64,000 nt of DNA from Deltaproteobacteria bacterium. GTDB taxonomy: Bacteria > Desulfobacterota > DSM-4660 > Desulfatiglandales > Desulfatiglandaceae. Location: NCBI GenBank assembly GCA_029933075.1, contig JAOZOW010000003.1, positions 21,595 through 85,594 on the forward strand, written 5' to 3'. The translations under genes and the position numbers were made by a program. Positions within the stretch are counted from its first letter, which is position 1, and each line of letters starts with the position of its first letter. The notes below the pieces were generated by a model. It saw nothing but the letters and a program-made list of their open reading frames with translations, was not told where the DNA came from and made no database searches. Shown one piece after another: positions 55,802-64,000 of this stretch.

Positions 55802-56305
55802 CGCTGCACGCCATTACTGTCCGTAATAGATCTAACCTGAACTTGGCCTCAATCATTATCGATAATGTGACCGAGAAAAACCCTGCCCATCAAATAGAGC
55901 TCATAAGCTTCCAGTCCTTAGACCGGGCCATGGGGCTCTCTTTGAGTAGACCGCAACGGAAAAAATACCTCCATCCCTCTCTCACCGCCCCCTTGGTCTT
56001 TTCGCTATGTCCGGACAGGCAGAGATGTCGACCTTTTTTGCTAACACTCCCTCCCCGGGGCTTGGCACTGCCAAGGTTTATGGCTGATCTGCCGTGAGGG
56101 AGGCTCCAGGGTGCCTTTTGCGGCCTACTCAAAGAGAGCCCCATGGCCCGGCTTACTCCCTAATGATCCTCCTTGATATGATGTTGTCATTCCTTTTGCC
56201 TTTGGCCTTCCTCCTCACACACTCACACTGCTGAGAAAAGGGTCGCGGTGTCCTTAGGCCAAGGCATAAAACCAATCTTGGAAAGGGATGGCTCTCGGGG
56301 GGGGA
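55802..56305. other. 504-bp gene-free gap between convergent genes
   Basis: Holds a 231-bp palindromic element (listed separately) and, to its right, unremarkable sequence with a weak TGCCTTTGGCC/GGCCAAGGCA pairing. Short open frames on both strands begin with the same peptide MGLSLSRPQ only because the arms are inverted copies; they are not genes. Confidence 0.6.
55921..56151. mobile_element. Palindromic element, possible MITE-like remnant
   Basis: Arms 55923-55949 and 56125-56151 are perfect 27-bp inverted copies, starting CCGGGCCATGGGGCTCTC. Homology continues inward imperfectly: the left arm runs on as ACCGCAA where the inverted right arm has GCCGCAA, and CCTCTCTCACCGC later faces CCTCCCTCACGGC. 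CTTA stands immediately before 55921 and immediately after 56151 and could be a 4-bp target duplication. No transposase frame is inside. It could equally be a large RNA hairpin ending both convergent genes. Confidence 0.5.
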
Positions 56306-57433
56306 TTATTTGGAGTGGCGCTTGTCAAGGGGCTGCAGCTCTTGTTCAAAGTACCGGTGGAAACGATGGGGCAACTGGTGATAATCGATCCCTTTTATGG
56401 CGCTGGAAAAATCCCTGGCATTATAGGTGTTCCAAAAAAGGATCACCTTGTCCCTGAAACCATCGGTTCTGGCTTGATCTATAAGCGCTGCCATGGCTTT
56501 GCCCGTGTAAGTGCCCTCCAATCGAATCCCCTCATACCTTGCAACAAGATCCACAGCTGCCATCCCTTGCTCGGTGAAGCGTGCATATTGCCCTCCAAAG
56601 AAATCATGCCTGATATCAATCTCATCCTCGGCTATCTCAACCTGGGGGAAGGACGGGTCCACCGAGCGGATGAACACAACTGTTTTTCTGAAAAGGTCGA
56701 TGAACTTCCCCCTGTTTGCAAGTTTCCGGTCAACCACCCGCACGCATACAACGCGGCTCTTAAGTCCGGCCGCCCTGAGTCCGAGCATCAGGCCCATTGC
56801 AGTTCCCATGGTGCCTAAGGGGAGGAAAATCTTATCAGGCTCAGGCATTAATCCCTCAGCGATCTGATGCTTTAATTCAAAACCAGCGCTCACATATCCA
56901 ACCACGCCCACAGGCGATGATCCACCGGGCGGTATCACATAGGGGAATTTCCCCTGACTCAATCTACGAATAAACAGCTTTACGAATGTCGGCACGTATG
57001 CTGCCATCCTGTTCCTGCAGTGGTGAATTTCGGCGCCATAAGCATGACTCAACAGGAGGTTATCTCTAACATACTGGGCGTTTGGCTGGGCCAAAAGTAT
57101 GGAGATGCATCTTAGCCCCAATTCCCGGGCATATATTGCTGTAGCAAGAGCGTGGTTAGAACCTGCGCATCCAAAGGTAAGAACCTCTTTTGCCCTTTTG
57201 TGAAGGGCATCGCCCAGGAGAAACTCCAGTTTCCTCACCTTATTCCCACCGTAAATTGGGCCGCTTACCCCGTCGTGTTTCAAGTATAAACGGCCAATTC
57301 CTATTTCCTTTCCTAACCGGTCCAGCCGCTTTATGGGAGTAGGAAACTCTCCCAATGAGACATAAGGAATTTTCTTCTTTAATGCAGGAAACTCTTCAAA
57401 TATTGCCATCACGGTCTTTTCCTGAGTGTTCAT
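56306..57433 (-). CDS. D-cysteine desulfhydrase / ACC deaminase family PLP enzyme
   Basis: Fold-type II PLP enzyme of 375 aa. The Schiff-base lysine is in YGGNKVRKLEFLLG, and the phosphate loop is PLGTMGTAMGLMLGLRAAG. FPTPIKRLDRLGKEIG at the N-terminus and GCAGSNHALATAIYARELG fit D-cysteine desulfhydrase and ACC deaminase. The substrate is undetermined; release of sulfide or ammonia from a D-amino acid is the family reaction. Its start overlaps the acyl-CoA dehydrogenase stop by 4 bp, so both are in one unit. Confidence 0.87.
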   Translation of the reverse strand: MNTQEKTVMAIFEEFPALKKKIPYVSLGEFPTPIKRLDRLGKEIGIGRLYLKHDGVSGPIYGGNKVRKLEFLLGDALHKRAKEVLTFGCAGSNHALATAIYARELGLRCISILLAQPNAQYVRDNLLLSHAYGAEIHHCRNRMAAYVPTFVKLFIRRLSQGKFPYVIPPGGSSPVGVVGYVSAGFELKHQIAEGLMPEPDKIFLPLGTMGTAMGLMLGLRAAGLKSRVVCVRVVDRKLANRGKFIDLFRKTVVFIRSVDPSFPQVEIAEDEIDIRHDFFGGQYARFTEQGMAAVDLVARYEGIRLEGTYTGKAMAALIDQARTDGFRDKVILFWNTYNARDFSSAIKGIDYHQLPHRFHRYFEQELQPLDKRHSK

Positions 57434-59244
57434 ATCCCTTCAAAGGAGGCTTCGTCCATTTCAACGGCGGCGGGACAGGAGGATTCTATTCCTTCCATTT
57501 TTCCCGCGGTTACGGGAAGGATTGTTTTGATGAAAAACTCCGCGGTCTTGATCTGCCCCCTATAGAAGGCCTGGTCCTTTTTCTTGGCCTCCTCCACCTT
57601 GGGGGCCGCTACGGTTGCCCTCCAGAGGAGCATCCAGCCCATAATGACATCCCCGAGTACATAGAGAAAAGGCGTTGCGTGGGCAAAGGCGACCTTGAAA
57701 TCGGGTGACATGGCGAGCTTCCCCATGTGCATGGCCACTTCCCCCAGCCTGTTGGCCATATGACCCACCTTATCAGCCAGCTCTTTTAGCTCCGCCATCT
57801 CTCTTGCCCGGGCCACGGTCTTGTGGATCTCCCCCAGCAGGTGCATGAAGACCTGGCCGTTCTGTCTTCCCAGCTTCCGGGCCAGCAGATCCATGGCCTG
57901 GATGCCGCTGGTGCCTTCATAAATAGTGGTAATCTTGCAGTCCCTTGCGTATTGCTCCACCAGGTAGTCCTTGGTATATCCGGCGCCGCCAAAGACCTGG
58001 ATGGCCTGGACGCAGATCTCGTGCCCGCGCACGGCATTGTAATCCTTGACCACAGGGGTCAATAGGCTGAAAAGATCGGAATAGAGCCGACGTTCCTCTT
58101 CATTCTCGGCAATCTCCGCCCTCATGCCGCAGCAAACAGCATAGTGGAAGAAGCTGTGCATCCCATCCACGTAAGACTTCATCCAGAGGAGATTTCTTCG
58201 TACATCGGGATGACGAATGATTGGCACCGAAGGGGCGCTCGCGTCTTTAAAGTGGGCCAAGTCCCTTCCCTGGATGCGCTTTCGAGCATAGTCGAGGGCC
58301 AGCAGATAGGAGGCCGAAGCATAGCCCATGGCCTGAAGCCCTACGCTCATGCGGGCACCGTTGATCATATTGAACATGATCTTCATCCCCTGGCGCTCCT
58401 CCCCAAGCAGAAACCCGATGCATTTGCCCTTGGCGCCGAGGGCCATACTGCAAGTGGCGCTGGCATGGATCCCATGTTTCTCCTCCACGCCCTCGCACAG
58501 GATGTCATTGCGCTCGCCCAGGCTGCCGTCCGGGTTCACAAGAAACTTCGGGACAAGGAACAGGGAGATCCCCTTGGTCCCGGGGGGGTCTCCCTCGATA
58601 CGGGCCAGGACAGGATGAATGATGTTTTCCGCAAGGTCATGTTCACCGTTGGTGATAAAGATCTTGTTGCCTGTAAGAGAATAGGTGCCGTCATCATTCC
58701 TCACGGCAGTGGTGGTCAGGGCCCCCACATCGGAACCGGCCTCGGACTCCGTGAGCAACATGGTGCCGCCCCACAAGCCCGAAGTTAGCTTTTCCACGTA
58801 CATCTTCTTCTGCTCTTCAGTCCCGTATTTCTGGATCATGTCGGCGGTACCGTTTCCCATGGCCGCATAAACATACAGGGGCCAGTTGGCGGCGAAAAAG
58901 TACTCGGCCGCAGCTGCACTGACCATGGGAGGCGCCCCCTGTCCGCCCATCTCTTCAGGAACCCCGATGTTGTTCCACCCTCCCTCCAGAATAAGCTTAT
59001 AGACCCGGTGGAAGCTCTCCGGGACCTTCACGGCGCCATCTTCATATCGGACCCCCACGCGGTCGCCTTCAGCCAGGGTTGGCAGGAGTTCTTCCACTGC
59101 CAAGGTCTTTGCCTCATCAAGGATCATATCGCATGTCTTCCGGTCATATCCGCTGTAAAGATCATACTTCAGGTGCTCTTCCCCGTTCATCTGCTCCCAG
59201 ATGACAAAATCCACATCCCGCCTGTCCACCAGTTGCTGTGCCAT
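57430..59244 (-). CDS. Acyl-CoA dehydrogenase, long form
   Basis: FAD-dependent alpha,beta-dehydrogenase of 604 aa. MVSAAAAEYF, GTMLLTESEAGSDVGAL and YTKDYLVEQYARDCKITTIY form the core; the glutamate of YEGTSGIQAMD is the catalytic base. The C-terminal extension of about 120 residues (from about 480) places it with the longer DmdC-like or FadE-type enzymes. In an anaerobe it would feed electrons to an electron-transfer flavoprotein, whose genes are not here. The substrate is unknown. Confidence 0.92.
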   Translation of the reverse strand: MAQQLVDRRDVDFVIWEQMNGEEHLKYDLYSGYDRKTCDMILDEAKTLAVEELLPTLAEGDRVGVRYEDGAVKVPESFHRVYKLILEGGWNNIGVPEEMGGQGAPPMVSAAAAEYFFAANWPLYVYAAMGNGTADMIQKYGTEEQKKMYVEKLTSGLWGGTMLLTESEAGSDVGALTTTAVRNDDGTYSLTGNKIFITNGEHDLAENIIHPVLARIEGDPPGTKGISLFLVPKFLVNPDGSLGERNDILCEGVEEKHGIHASATCSMALGAKGKCIGFLLGEERQGMKIMFNMINGARMSVGLQAMGYASASYLLALDYARKRIQGRDLAHFKDASAPSVPIIRHPDVRRNLLWMKSYVDGMHSFFHYAVCCGMRAEIAENEEERRLYSDLFSLLTPVVKDYNAVRGHEICVQAIQVFGGAGYTKDYLVEQYARDCKITTIYEGTSGIQAMDLLARKLGRQNGQVFMHLLGEIHKTVARAREMAELKELADKVGHMANRLGEVAMHMGKLAMSPDFKVAFAHATPFLYVLGDVIMGWMLLWRATVAAPKVEEAKKKDQAFYRGQIKTAEFFIKTILPVTAGKMEGIESSCPAAVEMDEASFEGI

Positions 59245-59346
59245 AATAAAGACCTCCTGTAAAAGCGATCCGATGCCCTGAGGGCTTGAGTTTCACCCCT
59301 GCCGAGACGCCACATGCGCCCCTTGGCCCTAACCTGCCGCCCTCCT

Positions 59347-61731
59347 CTATTCGGGAATCAGCAGGAGTTCCCCCTCGCTCTGTTTCCGCACTTGATCTGG
59401 ATCCGTATCGACCCTATGATACTTTCCGCCCAGATAAAGTTCCACCTGGTCCTTGTAATGGGCGCTCTTGAGCTGGCCTGACTCGCCAGTGGGCAGGACC
59501 TGGAAAGAACTAAGCATGTTGGACAGGTCCACGATCATGCGCATGGAGACTCCATGGCTTGCCCTGTACGGCTCCAGGTATGAATATTGTTTTTTGTTGA
59601 TAGTCAAGTGATTTCCGGGCACAGGGAAAGGCCCTATATTGAACAGCAGGTCTAAGGGTCTTTTCTTTGCCAGCACATGCTCAAATGTGAGGGTGTGAAT
59701 ACTCCCCCACTTCCATTCCTTCATGTCCCCGCCCAATTTCTCCTCCAGCTCTGTCAATGCCTGCACGAGGCTCTGCCGAATGATATCGTTCATTGTTTCT
59801 TTTGACGGCGTGTTCACATTGTCGAACCATGGTGAAGACCCCTTGCGGATCATCTGCCTCACGGCGCGTGGTGGAAATGTGGTGGTTTTCAGATACAGGG
59901 GGAACAACTCATCACCCAGCTCGTCTTTCATGATGTTATCCAGCATTTTTCTGAAAGTGACTTCAAAGATACATGCGGCAGGGCTATCCTCAGCCATAAC
60001 GAAATCCCATTTCGAAAGAATATTCCCTGCCTCTTTGAATCCTTTCTCAGACGGATGTTCCTTAAGCACCTTAATTAATTTGGGCGTAAACTCCGATGCA
60101 AGTGGGCAGTAGGTATCCTGTTGCATTCCTTCAACGTCGTTGATCCCCAATTTCTCCTTTGAAGCAAGAAGGGCTCGAATCCGCGTGATTCGATCCATGG
60201 GCTCCCAGTAGTTGCCTATCAGGTATGGATATGAGCTCCCTGCAACCCGATTGTTGGCAGTCGCCACAAAACCCTCTGCAGGGTTGATCACATGAGGCCG
60301 ATCTTCAAAGGGAACATATCCCTCCCACTCATACTCCCCGGTCCATCCTGGCACAGGAAGGAGGCCATACTTCTTTGATCGGATGGGTACCGTAGCACAG
60401 CACCAGTAGCCTATATTTCCCTGGTCGTCAGCAAACACGAAGTTCTGGCTCGGCAACTCCCAGTACCTCAGCGCCTCCTGGGCCTCCTTGATGTTCCTCG
60501 CTTTGCTCAAAAAGTACCCTGCTTTGCCCGGCTGAAGGCATTCGGTAAAGGCCCAACGTTCGGATACGGCATCTGTCCCTCCCCCCTGCTGAGGCTCCAC
60601 AATTAGGGGACCATGACGGGTAAGCAGGATCTGTCTTGTCACGGGATCCTGGCCTTTGACTCGAATAATCTCTTTTATGACCTTCATGTCTTCCCAGTGG
60701 TCTTTGTACCAGTACTGCCGGGGATTGTCGGGGTTGATCTTTTCCACGTAAAAATCCACATCGTCCACCATAACATTGGTGACACCCCAGGCCACATGGC
60801 GATTGTGGCCGATGGGGACTCCGGGCACTCCCGGGACGGCAAAGCCCGATACATGGATGGTAGGACAATTGAGATCCATTTCCCACCAGAAAGAAGGGTT
60901 GCTCAGGCCAAGGTGGGGGTCGTTTGCAAGGATGGGCTTCCCGGTTGCACTCTTTTCTCCGGAAACCACCCAGTTATTGCTTGCAGCTCCGTTGGGAAGG
61001 AGAGCCAATTTCTGGACGGTGTCCATCACCTCCCGGGTCAGGTCGGCCGCAAGGGAAACCGCCTTTGCCCCTTCAGTGACTATCAGGGCTCCATCCCGGG
61101 GCCATGAGGGGAAAAGCTCCCTCATCCTTTCCTCGCCTACCCTCTTCAGGATCTTTCCAGCAGTCAGGTCCGTCCGAAAACCAAAGCTCAGGCCCCAGTT
61201 CACGACCTTGAGAACGGCTATATAATCATCCCTTTTCCAAGGATCCGGCTTGTAGCCAAGCAATCGGAACTCGATGGGCAGGCGGTCGGAATGTGTTTCA
61301 ATGTAAGCGGTGATCCCTTTTGCAAAGGCATCGAAAAGGGGAACGAGATTTTCAGGGACCTCCCTGTTTACACCAGGGGCGGTGAGCATCCTGAAGTAAC
61401 CGTCCGCCTTGATGAATTTCTCCCCAAAAATCTCTGAGAGGCGGCCCTGTCCCAGGCGTCTGAAAAAGTCCATTTGCCAGAGCCTGTCTTGGGCCACGGC
61501 GTATCCAAACGCAAAGAAAAGGTCCTGTTCGTTGGCGGCATAAATGTGAGGCACGCCAAAGGAATCCCTGACGATCCGCACCTCTTCCTTGAGCCCCTTA
61601 AGAACCATCTTTCCCTGGATTTCCGGGAGGCTCTTTTTGAGCGTGTATTGAAACCACACATAGCTCCCACCTATCCCCGCGGCAATAATCACAACGATGA
61701 TTCCCAGCACCCAAAGGATCCATTTCTTCAT
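59347..61731 (-). CDS. Penicillin acylase family (Ntn) hydrolase
   Basis: Amide hydrolase of 794 aa, self-cleaving. An N-terminal signal/anchor (MKKWILWVLGIIVVIIAAGI) exports it. The A chain region (VRIVRDSFGVPHIYA, FAFGYAVAQDRLWQMDFFRR) is followed by a spacer and the autocatalytic serine Ser251 in GAASNNWVVSG, which starts the B chain. NDPHLGLSNPSFWWEM and HNRHVAWGVTN hold further active-site residues. Natural substrates are unknown and may include N-acyl homoserine lactones or other acyl amides. GAGGTAGGG precedes the ATG at 61731. It probably starts the unit that continues with the acyl-CoA dehydrogenase, 102 bp away. Confidence 0.9.
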   Translation of the reverse strand: MKKWILWVLGIIVVIIAAGIGGSYVWFQYTLKKSLPEIQGKMVLKGLKEEVRIVRDSFGVPHIYAANEQDLFFAFGYAVAQDRLWQMDFFRRLGQGRLSEIFGEKFIKADGYFRMLTAPGVNREVPENLVPLFDAFAKGITAYIETHSDRLPIEFRLLGYKPDPWKRDDYIAVLKVVNWGLSFGFRTDLTAGKILKRVGEERMRELFPSWPRDGALIVTEGAKAVSLAADLTREVMDTVQKLALLPNGAASNNWVVSGEKSATGKPILANDPHLGLSNPSFWWEMDLNCPTIHVSGFAVPGVPGVPIGHNRHVAWGVTNVMVDDVDFYVEKINPDNPRQYWYKDHWEDMKVIKEIIRVKGQDPVTRQILLTRHGPLIVEPQQGGGTDAVSERWAFTECLQPGKAGYFLSKARNIKEAQEALRYWELPSQNFVFADDQGNIGYWCCATVPIRSKKYGLLPVPGWTGEYEWEGYVPFEDRPHVINPAEGFVATANNRVAGSSYPYLIGNYWEPMDRITRIRALLASKEKLGINDVEGMQQDTYCPLASEFTPKLIKVLKEHPSEKGFKEAGNILSKWDFVMAEDSPAACIFEVTFRKMLDNIMKDELGDELFPLYLKTTTFPPRAVRQMIRKGSSPWFDNVNTPSKETMNDIIRQSLVQALTELEEKLGGDMKEWKWGSIHTLTFEHVLAKKRPLDLLFNIGPFPVPGNHLTINKKQYSYLEPYRASHGVSMRMIVDLSNMLSSFQVLPTGESGQLKSAHYKDQVELYLGGKYHRVDTDPDQVRKQSEGELLLIPE

Positions 61732-61935
61732 ATCCCTACCTCTCCCGAACACAGTTCCTGTTCATTGGCTTGACGAATAATCTCGACTTATATTGCAAAG
61801 ACATCATTACAAAAGCCCTTACCTGCTCTCAATTACCGATTTCGGGCAAATTTGTCAGCATATATTTTTTTCACCTCTATCCAAAATTGATTTCAATTTC
61901 AGGGCCCCTGGCTAAAAGCCCTTGTTGGCCCTTAA

Positions 61936-62985
61936 TTGGAGTTGATGCCTCACCGGTTGCTGGCATATGGTTACTGGCTGCTGGGGTCAAGCCTGCTTCC
62001 CTCAGCGGCGGGTATCCCCTTTGTACTCATGAATAACGGCAGGGGGGTTCTTCCCGACAATCATCCCCTTTGCATCAACGATGGTGGTTTTACGGGACTG
62101 ATGACGGGACTACCACAGGCCGATGTGGTAATTGCAGCGGGAATCCGTTTCAACTGGGTAATCCAGGCTACCAAAATGTTCCCGGATGCAAAGGTCGTCC
62201 GGATAGATATCGCTCCAGAGGAAATCGATCGGAACCGCACCTCGGAAGTGGGGCTCGTTGGTGACTGCGGCTACGTACTTGACAGGCTCCTACCGCTTGT
62301 TGAGGGGCGTGATCATTCCGCATGGATAACCAGGCTCAGAAACGCCTATAAGGCTTTTATAACGACAGAACTGGAAAAACGCTCCACCCCTTCTGACCCG
62401 ATACACCCGGTTCGCCTGGTGGCACAAATTATTTAGGCCATCGGCGAGGATGCATTCTATATAGCAGACGGCGGGGATACCAGCTATTACGGCCTTGCCG
62501 GATTCTTGTCGTCACACAGGGCGGGTGTCATGGTGCCTGCAGGAGGGCTGTTGGGATGTCTTGGCACAGGAATTCCGTTTGCCATTGCCGCCAAACTGGC
62601 CCATTCTGACAAACCGGTAGTCGTTTTGAATGGTGACGGCTCCTTCGGGTTCAATGCAATGGAATTTGACACAGCGGTAAGGCATAATATCCCCATCATA
62701 TGCGTGGTCAATAACGACTGCGCATGGGGGATGATAAAGCATAGCCAGGAAATGAGCATAGGCAAGGACCGATGCACCTGCGCCGAACTGGGCATGCGCC
62801 ACTATGAGAAAATGGTGGAAGGCCTTGGCGGATATGGGGAACTGGTTACAAAGGATGAAGAGATTGTCCCGGCCCTAAAACGCGCTCTCGATTCCGGAAA
62901 ACCCGCCTGCCTGAACGTGATTACAGATCCAAGCGTGACCAGCCCGGCTACCGTCATGTTTTATCAGGACCTCTCCGGGTTTTGA
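61936..62985 (+). pseudogene. Broken IlvB-type thiamine-diphosphate enzyme
   Basis: Remains of a ThDP enzyme (acetolactate synthase, oxalyl-CoA decarboxylase or 2-hydroxyacyl-CoA lyase group). Recognisable homology starts near 62005 (AGIPFVLMNNGRGVLPDNHP, middle domain) and runs to FYQDLSGF. An in-frame TAG at 62434-62436 splits it in a region where a Gln codon (CAG) would fit. The ThDP motif GDGSFGFNAMEF to NND is intact downstream. The N-terminal pyrimidine-binding domain (about 190 residues) is missing; the sequence before 61936 shows at most a frame-shifted trace (WLLAAGVKPASLSGGYPL). It should be non-functional unless the pieces pair with another protein. Confidence 0.82.
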
Positions 62986-63028
62986 GGCCTATTGGAACAG
63001 CTCCCTCCACGTTGTCAGTTCAGATGCA

Positions 63029-63985
63029 TTAATTTTGGATTAAGAGATCCCTTCTTACCCGTTCCGGACCAGCGGATCCTGTCATGGACATGAAGCGCCT
63101 CATTTCCTCTGTGACGTTCTGCACAACGTCTTTAACGCCCTCGGCACCATTGGCCGCCAGACCATAAAGGATCGGCCTTCCAAGACCTACCAACTGGGCT
63201 CCAAAGGCAAGGCCCTTAAAGGCATCGCTGCCCCGTCGAAAACCGCTGTCCACCAAGATCACCGCTTCGCCCCTGACAACCTGAACGATCTCATCCATAA
63301 CCTGAAAGGGATGGGGAAGGTAGTCTAAGGTATGCGCCCCGTGATTGGAGATAAAGATCCCGTCGGCCCCGGCCTCAAGAGACTTTTCCGCATCCTCCAT
63401 GCTCAACACACCCTTAAAGATCAAGGGAACGGATACCCTTTCCCTGATCCTCTTGAGTTCGTCCAAGGAAAGAGGGGTGCAGTCAAATGCCATCTGCTTG
63501 TCGTGGACCTTTGTTCCCTCCCCCGAATCTATCTCAATGCCAACCCAGTTGACACCAGCCGATTGGATCGAGTCTATGGCCTCAAACATCTTTTGGCGGT
63601 CCTTGAATGGCTTCACATTGGCTGCCACGGGAACGCCTGTTGCCACAATATCCTTCAGATTCCCAGGGATGGGAGTCCCGGTCCATATGAGGCTTCCAGC
63701 CTCCTTAAGGCCTTTTGCCACTTCAATGAGACCGCCTTCCACAATAGCCGGGATAGGCATGGTCATTGGGGACATAATGACCGGAGTTTTGAGCTTGACG
63801 CCCAAAACATTGCACTCTGTTGTCGCCTCGACCCCATCGATGCATCGCTGTTTGATCATATACTGATCAAGGACACGGCGGTTATTGGAGATGACGAATT
63901 CAGTCTCTACGCCATCAAGCAGCGACCCGATATCGCGCGTTCTGAGCTCCGCTTCCCCCCTTCTATAAATCTCTGTGAGTTCCAT
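63029..63985 (-). CDS. FMN-dependent alpha-hydroxyacid oxidase-like protein with altered active site
   Basis: A 318-aa TIM-barrel flavoprotein of the lactate/glycolate oxidase family. FMN-binding segments are seen as VIMSPMTMP, IFKGVLSMEDAEKSLEAGAD and VDSGFRRGSDAFKGLAFGAQ. The catalytic segment reads SNHGAHTLDY (His215 to His218) where the family has SNHGGRQLD: the base histidine is kept but the substrate-binding arginine is His218. Substrate choice must therefore differ, and classical 2-hydroxy acid oxidation is uncertain. AGGAGG precedes the ATG. It converges with the broken ThDP enzyme; control elements lie outside the window. Confidence 0.87.
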   Translation of the reverse strand: MELTEIYRRGEAELRTRDIGSLLDGVETEFVISNNRRVLDQYMIKQRCIDGVEATTECNVLGVKLKTPVIMSPMTMPIPAIVEGGLIEVAKGLKEAGSLIWTGTPIPGNLKDIVATGVPVAANVKPFKDRQKMFEAIDSIQSAGVNWVGIEIDSGEGTKVHDKQMAFDCTPLSLDELKRIRERVSVPLIFKGVLSMEDAEKSLEAGADGIFISNHGAHTLDYLPHPFQVMDEIVQVVRGEAVILVDSGFRRGSDAFKGLAFGAQLVGLGRPILYGLAANGAEGVKDVVQNVTEEMRRFMSMTGSAGPERVRRDLLIQN

Positions 63986-64000
63986 AGTGTTTCCTCCTGA

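Noticed and set aside
59347..61731. Penicillin acylase homologue as a quorum-quenching system
   Set aside because: The family includes such enzymes, but no luxI/luxR or signal gene is near and the neighbours are metabolic, so I make no such claim.
61770..62036. Open frame upstream of the ThDP enzyme as its N-terminal domain
   Set aside because: Only the last 20 residues or so resemble the family, in another frame. The rest shows no pyrimidine-domain motifs.
62434..62436. TAG in the ThDP enzyme as a pyrrolysine codon
   Set aside because: The enzyme family has no known pyrrolysine, the position fits a CAG-to-TAG change, and the gene is also missing its N-terminal domain. Decay explains both.
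1..64000. CRISPR arrays, prophage, integron or intact insertion sequences
   Set aside because: No spaced direct repeats, integrase, transposase or phage structural genes were seen anywhere in the window.

Overview
The window reads as a chromosomal stretch of a strictly anaerobic, Gram-negative bacterium, most likely a deltaproteobacterium (Desulfobacterota) of the sulfate-reducing or syntrophic type. The signs are a biotin-dependent sodium-pumping decarboxylase, a siroheme decarboxylase (alternative haem route) beside hemL, an ATP synthase locus holding only the Fo genes, Rex, a phosphofructokinase with the residues of the pyrophosphate-dependent class, a fused ADP-forming acyl-CoA synthetase, a branched-chain-type ABC uptake operon with its own acyl-CoA ligase, and Mpl (Gram-negative murein recycling). 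Genus and species cannot be named from the sequence alone.

Layout. 1-3.3 kb: parts of a methylmalonyl-CoA-type decarboxylase sodium pump (beta subunit plus an OadG-like anchored protein on +, alpha subunit and biotin carrier on -), converging on a perfect bidirectional terminator. 3.8-6.8 kb: PilC and a PilS-like sensor kinase. 6.8-13 kb: radical SAM/DUF2344 protein, RNase G, a PP2C phosphatase, a double-FHA protein and a zinc-ribbon protein. 13-16.2 kb: tRNA-Thr(CGU) on -, pyrF, a gate-domain membrane protein and an alpha/beta hydrolase. 16.3-23.2 kb: ADP-forming acyl-CoA synthetase, MFS transporter, ornithine cyclodeaminase-like enzyme, a degenerate KptA-like protein and pncB. 23.2-27.5 kb (-): mtaB, mnmA, a NIL-domain ferredoxin and an aminotransferase. 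27.7-34.2 kb (+): pfk, ispG, proS, rel; then rpmB (-), mpl, and a GAF-ANTAR regulator. 37.1-44.9 kb (-): DUF1992, livMHGF, acyl-CoA ligase, solute-binding protein and a lipoprotein. 45.1-49.5 kb (+): siroheme decarboxylase, hemL, atpZ-I-B-E and rex. 49.5-53.5 kb (-): uvrA and pdxA. 53.8-55.8 kb: YjbQ and a ferredoxin-less RACo-like ATPase. 56.3-61.7 kb (-): D-cysteine desulfhydrase-like enzyme, acyl-CoA dehydrogenase and penicillin acylase-family enzyme. 61.9-64 kb: a broken thiamine-diphosphate enzyme facing a divergent FMN-dependent hydroxyacid oxidase.

Functionally the window combines carboxylate and acyl-CoA metabolism with energy conservation (decarboxylase Na+ pump, ATP synthase, PPi-type glycolysis, ADP-forming CoA ligase, liv uptake plus ligase, acyl-CoA dehydrogenase) and core information functions. 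The ion pair is notable: the decarboxylase should pump Na+, while the ATP synthase c subunit lacks the usual Na+ ligands.

Most of the window is ordinary core genome. There is no CRISPR array, prophage, integrase or intact insertion sequence that I can see. The items most worth a second look are the KptA-like protein with a degraded active site beside pncB, the FMN oxidase with HGAH in place of HGGR, the nonsense-interrupted ThDP enzyme, a 231-bp palindromic element between two convergent genes, a ferredoxin-less RACo-like protein coupled to YjbQ, a promoter that would read antisense through tRNA-Thr into pyrF, and a Rex operator in front of rex itself.
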